Source: an uncultured Granulosicoccaceae bacterium (GTDB taxonomy: Bacteria > Pseudomonadota > Gammaproteobacteria > Granulosicoccales > Granulosicoccaceae). Taken from it: DNA of 64,000 nt. The number at the start of each line of letters is the position of its first letter. Positions within the stretch are counted from its first letter, which is position 1. Below, piece after piece: positions 57,731 through 64,000 of the stretch. The notes under the pieces are model-generated. The model was not told the DNA's origin. It saw nothing but the letters and a program-made list of their open reading frames with translations, and made no database searches. The translations under genes and the position numbers were made by a program. The stretch spans positions 62,001 to 126,000 of the forward strand of contig CALGKA010000018.1 in NCBI GenBank assembly GCA_937927895.1, given 5' to 3'.

Positions 57731-58612
57731 TTAACTATGGGTTTTATCGCCAGTAACGGTTGCATCAATTTCTTCTTTTTCTAATCGATTCCATAGATCT
57801 TCAATCCAACCTTTCATAACCAATGATTCTTCCCAGCGGTTGGACATTTCCATGCCGTCTGGTCCGGTCATCGCGTATTCAGGTGGTGCGAGTTCGGTTT
57901 GAAAAATAAGTGTGTCATCTGCCGCAGCGCGTTTTCTCCAGTGACGAAAACCCGCTTCCCACCAATCAAGAAATTGCACCACCCACTGTTGATGCTGCGG
58001 GAATTCCAGTTGTAACTGAATTTGTTGGGCTGAAGACACCCGCCCTTGAAAAGCATCAGCGCGACGTAAGATCTTGTCTATTAACTCACTTTCTTCATCC
58101 CGTAGCGGCAAGCTAATTTCTCGGTCTACAACATAATGAGATAGATCGACGCTGAGTTTCATTTCTGGAACGGCTTCAAGCAGTTTGACGGTATAGCCGA
58201 GATCATTGGTGACAGAGTTGCGATGGGTTTCAAACTCAATATTAACGTTTTCTTTTTCAGCTTCCTCCATCCAGTCTTGAACCATCAGTGTGGCCTCTTC
58301 GAGGCTGCTGGGGATCACTTGGGCGATAATATTCACTACTACCGCATTAAACTCGCGTGCCATCTCTAGCACCGGTAAGACATCTTCCATGCTGGCGGGG
58401 AACGCATTGATCACGCAGCCAAGTTCGTGCTGCCTAAACAATGGCATGGTCGTATAGGCGGTCTCTCGGTCAGCAGCGCCCAGGTTGATGGCAACGCCTG
58501 CGTAGCCTGCGTTCTTGACCATCGCGAAGTATTCTTCAGTGGTGCCCGTGTCGTGGCTGCCATGGCCCGGGTCCATAGCCCAAAGGGATTGGTATACGTC
58601 AAGTCTGGGCAC
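57731..58612 (-). CDS. Sugar phosphate isomerase/epimerase-like TIM-barrel protein
   Basis: YFAMVKNAGYAGVAINLGAADRET…VLPVLEMAREFNAVVVNIIAQV…VNIEFETHRNSVTNDLGYTVKLLEAVPEMKLSVDLSHYVV. Confidence 0.82.
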   Translation of the reverse strand: MPRLDVYQSLWAMDPGHGSHDTGTTEEYFAMVKNAGYAGVAINLGAADRETAYTTMPLFRQHELGCVINAFPASMEDVLPVLEMAREFNAVVVNIIAQVIPSSLEEATLMVQDWMEEAEKENVNIEFETHRNSVTNDLGYTVKLLEAVPEMKLSVDLSHYVVDREISLPLRDEESELIDKILRRADAFQGRVSSAQQIQLQLEFPQHQQWVVQFLDWWEAGFRHWRKRAAADDTLIFQTELAPPEYAMTGPDGMEMSNRWEESLVMKGWIEDLWNRLEKEEIDATVTGDKTHS

Positions 58613-58794
58613 AAGCCCTCCTGCAATTTACGAGATAACAGCGAGTATGTACTAATGGCTGCGCTGATGCTAAGCGGAAGTTTAGTTTTACCTTGATCTG
58701 AGCTATCTATTTAGCGTCTAAAGTTGTAGCAGTGAAACGAACCCGGGGCGGTAATTAGGCCTATGAAACACTGTTACATATTGTATACTCCGAG

Positions 58795-58823
58795 AAAGTT
58801 AGAGGGGTGCAAAAGCTAACTTT
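58795..58823. repeat. Hairpin in the aquaporin 5' region
   Basis: aaagttag (58795-58802) … ctaacttt (58816-58823). Confidence 0.55.
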
Positions 58824-59020
58824 ACAAAGGTTTACTGAACAGTACTGTGTTCATTTGTTGTCAGTGGCTAGAATTGGCGCGTGTGACAATCCGGGGCGGT
58901 GCTTCTCGCTGCCTCAATCTATTATGCATCAGGGGGTTGGTGCTGAGTGTGTCAGTTGTCCCTCAAAAATTTACTAACTAAAACAAAAACTTACACAATC
59001 TGAGCTAAAGGAAATAAGTT

Positions 59021-59932
59021 ATGCACTTTCATAATAAGTATCTGGCCGAATTTTTCGGTACATTCTGGCTGGTGCTAGGGGGTTGCGGCTCTGCGATCTT
59101 CGCAGCAGTATTCGCAAAAGACCTGGGTATCAACATTGGTCTAGTAGGCGTGTCATTGGCATTCGGTCTAACTGTATTAACAATGGCCTATGCTGTTGGT
59201 CACGTATCTGGTGGACACTTCAACCCAGCAGTTTCTATCGGCCTTTGGGTTGGCGGTCGTTTTGGTTTCGGTCACCTGATTCCTTACATTCTTTTCCAAG
59301 TTGCTGGTGCAATCGCTGCTGCTTTCGTTCTACAGTGGTTTGTGACTGATGCCGGTGGTGCTGCCACTGATGCGAACGGCCTGAACGGTGGTGCAATCGC
59401 CACACTAGCCTCAAACGGCTACGCAGAAGCATCTCCAGGTGGTTTCAGCATGAACGCGGTAATCTTGATGGAAGTCATCATGACTGCATTCTTCCTTATC
59501 ATCATCATGGGTTCTACTGATGATCGCGCTCCGGCAGGTTTTGCTCCGATCGCAATTGGTCTTGGTCTTACACTAATCCACTTGATCTCTATTCCGGTTT
59601 CAAACACTTCTGTTAACCCGGCTCGAAGCACAGGTCCAGCATTGGTATCTAGTTTCTTCGGTGAAGGTGGTGAACTTCCATTGACTCAACTTCCAGTATT
59701 CTGGGCAGCACCAATTGTTGGTGGTGTATTGGGTGCAATCATCTACCGTCTGATCGTTTCAGGCGCAGCACCTGCTGAAGATCCAACTCCAGCACGCGCT
59801 GAGTACCGTGAGCCTGAGTATCGTGGTCCAGCAGTTGAGCGTGACTATGCTGATCGTGGCGGTGAGTACCGTGGTCCTGATCGTGGTGAGTACCGTGACT
59901 ACCGCGATGACTATCGTGATGAGCGTTACTAG
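59021..59932 (+). CDS. aqpZ: Aquaporin Z-type channel with repetitive charged/Tyr-rich C-terminal tail
   Basis: [22 protein letters not shown]…[22 protein letters not shown]…[13 protein letters not shown] (two NPA motifs); tail [44 protein letters not shown]. Confidence 0.96.
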   Translation: MHFHNKYLAEFFGTFWLVLGGCGSAIFAAVFAKDLGINIGLVGVSLAFGLTVLTMAYAVGHVSGGHFNPAVSIGLWVGGRFGFGHLIPYILFQVAGAIAAAFVLQWFVTDAGGAATDANGLNGGAIATLASNGYAEASPGGFSMNAVILMEVIMTAFFLIIIMGSTDDRAPAGFAPIAIGLGLTLIHLISIPVSNTSVNPARSTGPALVSSFFGEGGELPLTQLPVFWAAPIVGGVLGAIIYRLIVSGAAPAEDPTPARAEYREPEYRGPAVERDYADRGGEYRGPDRGEYRDYRDDYRDERY

Positions 59933-59960
59933 TCAGCTTAGCTGAATAAGTAACTATTAA

Positions 59961-59994
59961 GAACGTGGCGCAGCAATGCGCCACGTTTTTTTTT
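59961..59994 (+). terminator. Rho-independent terminator after aqpZ
   Basis: gaacgtggcgca-gcaa-tgcgccacgttttttttt. Confidence 0.9.
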
Positions 59995-60124
59995 GGCCTG
60001 AAAAAACTGGCTTTTTACCAACCCAAAACGTTTATAGAGTAAATTGTGTAGCACAGTGGTTGATCAATGTGACAGCCAATACAGTGCGCCTACATCTACC
60101 GGCGTGCTAATAATGGATCAATGA

Positions 60125-61927
60125 ATGCGTAGCTACGCCCGTGAGGAAGAGCCTCACTCCAATCGTGATGATTTTGCCAACTTAAAAAGGCTGTCGCCGT
60201 ATGTTTGGCGTTACAGCAAAAGAGTGGCGCTCGCGGTTGCCTGTCTGTTACTTGCCAAGCTTGCCACTGTTTGTATTCCGTTGGTGCTGAAAGGCATTAT
60301 CGATAGCTTGGATGCTGCAGCCCTTACTGAGAATATAGTGCTTGTAGCGCCCATGGCGTTGCTTTTGGCCTATGGAGCGTTAAGGCTTGCAGGCGGCATA
60401 TTCAACGAGCTTCGCGATATTCTGTTTGCGCGAGTGCGTTATAGCGCTATGCATCAAATGTCGGTGGATGTATTAGAGCATCTGCATCGCTTGTCTCTGA
60501 GGTTTCACTTAGAGAGAAATACGGGAGGGATTTCCAGAGATTTAGAACGAGGTACTCGCAGTCTGGCCTCTGTGTTGAACTTACTGGTGTTTAGTATTCT
60601 GCCAACTTTTGCAGAGTTTATACTGGTTGCAGCCATACTGCTGGCGCGCTACGACTGGGAGCTGATGGCAGTCATAATAATTACCGTCGCGGTTTATGTG
60701 ATCTTCACACTACTTATCAGTAAATGGCGCATGGGCTTTCGCCATGCCATGAATAAGTACGATAGTGCCGCTAATGGCCGGGCGGTTGATAGTTTATTGA
60801 ACTATGAAACAGTCAAATATTTTAATAATGAAGAAATGGAACGCGACTACTACCATGCGAAATTAGATGAGTGGCGTGAGGCCGGGTTAAAAACGCAAAT
60901 CAGTTTGTCGGCGCTTAATTTTGGTCAGGGTGCGATTGTGACCACTGGCGTTACTGTGATTATGATTTTATCGGCTAAAGAAGTTGCAGCCGGAAATATC
61001 ACTATTGGAGATTTGGTGTTAATCAATGCTCTGATGCTGCAATTGTTTATTCCGTTGAGTATTCTAGGTTCAGTGTATAGACAACTTCAGTATTCACTGG
61101 CTGATATGGATCTAGTAATTAAGTTGCTAGACAAGCCCCCTGAGATAATAGATGTTGAAAATGCACCACCGCTAGAGCTTAAAAAGGGGAAAGTGCGTTT
61201 TCGCAATGTAAGTTTTCACTACAACGACAACAGAAAAATACTTGAACAGGTAGATTTTGAAATACCGGCTGGACAAAAACTGGCGGTGGTTGGACCGTCG
61301 GGTTCCGGTAAATCTACTTTGGTGCGGCTGTTGTTTCGCTTCTATGAAGTGACAGATGGCAGTATCGAAATTGATGATCAATCTATTGCTGAATGTACTC
61401 AGCAAAGCTTGCGCCGCATGATTGGGATCGTGCCGCAAGATACCGTGTTGTTTAACGATACCATTCGATATAACATCGCCTACGCAAAAACTGATGCTAC
61501 CGATGAAGAAGTAATAGATGCCGCGCACAGTGCTGATTTAAGTGAGCTACTATCACGCTTGCCTGAAGGCCTCGATACCGTAGTGGGTGAGCGTGGTTTA
61601 AAACTTTCAGGTGGTGAAAAACAACGTCTTGCTATCTCGAGAGTCATTTTAAAAGCACCGGGTATTATTGTTTTTGATGAAGCGACATCAAGCCTTGATA
61701 GTCAGTCAGAACGCGCGATACTAGGGGCGCTTAATAAGGCCAGTAGTAATGCTACTTCAATGGTGATAGCGCATCGGTTGTCAACTGTGGTTGATGCAGA
61801 CAATATCGTTGTGATGGACGATGGCAAAATCGTGGAGTCTGGCAACCATGCTGAGTTACTGAAAAAGCAGGGTCTGTATCATCGGCTTTGGGAGATGCAG
61901 CAAAGCGATGAACAAGATCTAGGCTAA
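60125..61927 (+). CDS. ABC transporter, Atm1/ABCB7-type permease-ATPase fusion
   Basis: NYETVKYFNNEEMERDYYHAKLDEWREAGLKTQISLSALNFGQ (Atm1-type); GPSGSGKSTLVRLLFRFYE; LKLSGGEKQRLAISRVILKAPGIIVFDEATSSLD. Confidence 0.94.
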   Translation: MRSYAREEEPHSNRDDFANLKRLSPYVWRYSKRVALAVACLLLAKLATVCIPLVLKGIIDSLDAAALTENIVLVAPMALLLAYGALRLAGGIFNELRDILFARVRYSAMHQMSVDVLEHLHRLSLRFHLERNTGGISRDLERGTRSLASVLNLLVFSILPTFAEFILVAAILLARYDWELMAVIIITVAVYVIFTLLISKWRMGFRHAMNKYDSAANGRAVDSLLNYETVKYFNNEEMERDYYHAKLDEWREAGLKTQISLSALNFGQGAIVTTGVTVIMILSAKEVAAGNITIGDLVLINALMLQLFIPLSILGSVYRQLQYSLADMDLVIKLLDKPPEIIDVENAPPLELKKGKVRFRNVSFHYNDNRKILEQVDFEIPAGQKLAVVGPSGSGKSTLVRLLFRFYEVTDGSIEIDDQSIAECTQQSLRRMIGIVPQDTVLFNDTIRYNIAYAKTDATDEEVIDAAHSADLSELLSRLPEGLDTVVGERGLKLSGGEKQRLAISRVILKAPGIIVFDEATSSLDSQSERAILGALNKASSNATSMVIAHRLSTVVDADNIVVMDDGKIVESGNHAELLKKQGLYHRLWEMQQSDEQDLG

Positions 61928-61973
61928 GCGATGATCACAAGCTACGCTATTTCAATGTTTGGTGTTAAGCCTT

Positions 61974-63332
61974 TCAGGAATTTAGAAAGCCTAGATCTCT
62001 GGTATCAAAGTTTGCGAGCGTAGGCAGAAGTTGGTCAATCTCAGAGGGTGCTAACCCTAGCCAGTTAAGCATGGTGGCGGCGTACTGGCTGACAGCCGTT
62101 GTGGGTACGATACGACCGTTTCTTGAATCGTCAGGGCCGTCTACCAGGATTCTTGGAATAGCGCCGTAGATATCACCGCCGGCAACAGGATTTCCCATCA
62201 CAATATGGTGATTGCCCCAGCCGTGATCCGTGCCATCACCGTTGCTGGTGACGGAGCGCCCGAAGTCTGACGTAGTAAAACTCACTACGTTTTCTTGATG
62301 GCCTATCTCAATCAATGCGTTATTAAAAAACTCTAGCGCTGCAGCTATCTGTGAAAACAATACAGGTTGTTTACTTAGTTGGTAGTCGTGGGTATCAAAG
62401 CCACCGAGCTCAACATAAAATAATTGTCGATTAAGGCGAAACTCATCTTTAATTGAAATAAGTTTTGCCACCATTGCCAATTGCGCGGCCAGTGGGTTAT
62501 CAACTGGTACTTGGGTTTGCAACTCTCCGCGTTTGCTAAGTGCTGCACCCACATTGGTAGACAATACCAACGCTCTGGATTGCAACTCGGCGTAAGATTT
62601 CTCAAACATATTATTGTATTGAGCGTGTAACAGTTGAATAAAAGCTTCGCGGCGTGGCATTTGCCAATTTGCCTGGTAATCATCCATACCCGCATAACTT
62701 CTGACACCATCACTATCGATGTTAAAAGCGGCGTGCTCACCACCGGTTTGCCAATCGTTGCTGCCACTTAAGCTGATGGCTGCAAGGTTTGGGTTAATTT
62801 GGCCTTTAGCAATAATGTTTGCAGCACTTGCGCCCCAACCGGCATCTGAATGATGATAATGATTTAGTTTTTGCCATTGGCGGGTTTGATCATTGTGAGA
62901 AAAAAGCTGTTCCGGTAGGCGGATGGATTTATTGCGAACATCTTCTGCTGTACCCGGCTCAAGTAAAGTGCCGACATTAGATTGAAACGCTATCTGACCA
63001 CTTTGAAACAGAGGCTTAAGTGCCGCCATATAAGGGTTAAGCCCGACCGCTGTAGTATTGGCGGTAGCAGGGTTAAGTGGCAATAAGTCATTGGCGGCAA
63101 CAGCTAAATGCCCGCGTCCCCGGGCGTACTCTGTATAAGCTGCTCCGGCTGCTGGTGCAATCATGTTGAATCCATCGTTGCCACCGTTTAGGTGTATGCA
63201 TACCAGCGCTCGATAGTCTGAACCTGTTGCTTGTGCATGAGCCACATTAGTGACCGAACCACCTGCGAGCCCGGCACCTAATATGGTGCGACAGCCCAGT
63301 TCTAAAAATCTTCTGCGAGTATATTGATTCAT
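61974..63332 (-). CDS. DUF1501 domain-containing protein with Tat-like leader
   Basis: MNQYTRRRFLELGCRTILGAGLAGGSV; VCIHLNGGNDGFNMIAP; FTTSDFGRSVTSNGDGTDHGWGNHHIVMG. Start reassigned from 63488 to 63332. Confidence 0.92.
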   Translation of the reverse strand: MNQYTRRRFLELGCRTILGAGLAGGSVTNVAHAQATGSDYRALVCIHLNGGNDGFNMIAPAAGAAYTEYARGRGHLAVAANDLLPLNPATANTTAVGLNPYMAALKPLFQSGQIAFQSNVGTLLEPGTAEDVRNKSIRLPEQLFSHNDQTRQWQKLNHYHHSDAGWGASAANIIAKGQINPNLAAISLSGSNDWQTGGEHAAFNIDSDGVRSYAGMDDYQANWQMPRREAFIQLLHAQYNNMFEKSYAELQSRALVLSTNVGAALSKRGELQTQVPVDNPLAAQLAMVAKLISIKDEFRLNRQLFYVELGGFDTHDYQLSKQPVLFSQIAAALEFFNNALIEIGHQENVVSFTTSDFGRSVTSNGDGTDHGWGNHHIVMGNPVAGGDIYGAIPRILVDGPDDSRNGRIVPTTAVSQYAATMLNWLGLAPSEIDQLLPTLANFDTRDLGFLNS

Positions 63333-63342
63333 AGTATTTGGC

Positions 63343-64000
63343 TTATTTTTGTACAGCGGCTTCGGGGGAGGATACAAACAGAAAAAGTAGATCTGCCGCG
63401 CGCACCTCTGATGAAGCGTTCTTGCGTGTATCCAGTAGTAAGTTAGCTTGCTCGCGCAGTGCGTCACTAACGGGCTTGGCCAGTACAAGTTTGCTAAGCA
63501 TTTCTAATTGTGCTTCACGGTTGTTATCGAGCAGCATCAAGTTGTTAATGTTTATGGGTGCTAGCCTGCCCTCTGATGTTGATACCGTATTGTTCCAAAT
63601 AGTATGAGCAAGTATGGCGCTAGTGATATTGATAATGCTGCTCTCATTGTGTATCTGGAACTCAGGAGATACTAAATTCATGTCTCGTATGTCACCGGCT
63701 TGACTGTAAAATGGTGAGAAAAAATTAAACACTGAAGGTGACTGCAAAGGCGCTTGTCCGATTCGACCTTTCAGCCAGCCGTATTCAAACTCGGGGTTGG
63801 CTGGGTTGCCATTAAATGCACGCCACAAAGAAACTAACCGCACCACTGGTTCGCGAAGCTTGCCATAGGTTTGCGGGTCATCAATATGGCCAGTCATTGC
63901 TTCTTCATCAAGCAGGGCTGCAGTGACTACTGCTGCAATGCTTCCGCGTACGCCATTGCCATCATTGTTAAAGGCATTAGCAACACGCTTGACATACTCA
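63343..64000 (-). CDS. DUF1800 domain-containing protein, C-terminal part; 5' end lies outside the window
   Basis: Minus frame is open to the right edge (EYVKRVANAFNNDGNGVRGSIAAVVTAALLDEEAMTGHID…KLREPVVRLVSLWRAFN…QAPLQSPSVFNFFSPFYSQAGDI). Confidence 0.9.
   Translation of the reverse strand, partial: EYVKRVANAFNNDGNGVRGSIAAVVTAALLDEEAMTGHIDDPQTYGKLREPVVRLVSLWRAFNGNPANPEFEYGWLKGRIGQAPLQSPSVFNFFSPFYSQAGDIRDMNLVSPEFQIHNESSIINITSAILAHTIWNNTVSTSEGRLAPININNLMLLDNNREAQLEMLSKLVLAKPVSDALREQANLLLDTRKNASSEVRAADLLFLFVSSPEAAVQK

Noticed and set aside
61974-64000. DUF1501/DUF1800 pair as a new system
   Set aside because: A common, already recognised gene pair in environmental bacteria; function is unknown but the arrangement is not new.
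1-64000. tRNA/rRNA genes, prophage, restriction-modification or toxin-antitoxin loci
   Set aside because: No convincing signatures found by eye; a tRNAscan-SE, PHASTER and DefenseFinder run would be needed to exclude them formally.

Overview
The window is gene-dense bacterial chromosome with about 50 confident protein-coding genes. Gene content and housekeeping genes (polA, trpS, engB, dsbA, cytochrome c4, rimK) suggest a gammaproteobacterium; this is inference only. I saw no rRNA, tRNA, CRISPR array, prophage or canonical defence island. Main blocks are: (1) divergent ald / Lrp-family regulator; (2) a DctP-DctQ-DctM TRAP transporter operon whose large permease carries an approximately 330-aa coiled-coil tail; (3) polA overlapping a Cys/Met-metabolism PLP enzyme by 1 nt; (4) a RimB-like protease fused to RimK; (5) a truncated heparinase II/III-like gene abutting a 162-bp element with near-perfect 22-bp terminal inverted repeats (MITE-like); (6) moxR-DUF58-transglutaminase; (7) a tungsten-type aldehyde:ferredoxin oxidoreductase locus with its own ferredoxin, FAD oxidoreductase, MoaD-like protein, a 96-aa orphan and moaA; (8) an exopolysaccharide locus at 32.0-42.4 kb; (9) envelope genes including a duplicated BON/ArfA-like OmpA protein, an OmpA/TSP3 porin and a TSP3-repeat protein with a probable Cys-containing CTERM sorting tail; (10) an aquaporin with an unusual Tyr/Arg/Asp/Glu repeat tail; (11) a DUF1501/DUF1800 pair running off the right edge. 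The most worthwhile second looks are the MITE-like element with the gene remnant, the AOR locus with its orphan protein and structured leader, the 11-bp tandem repeat at the moaA stop codon, the aquaporin tail, the Arg/Asp-rich membrane protein, and the TSP3 pair. All family calls are from reading the sequence by eye; no database search was run.
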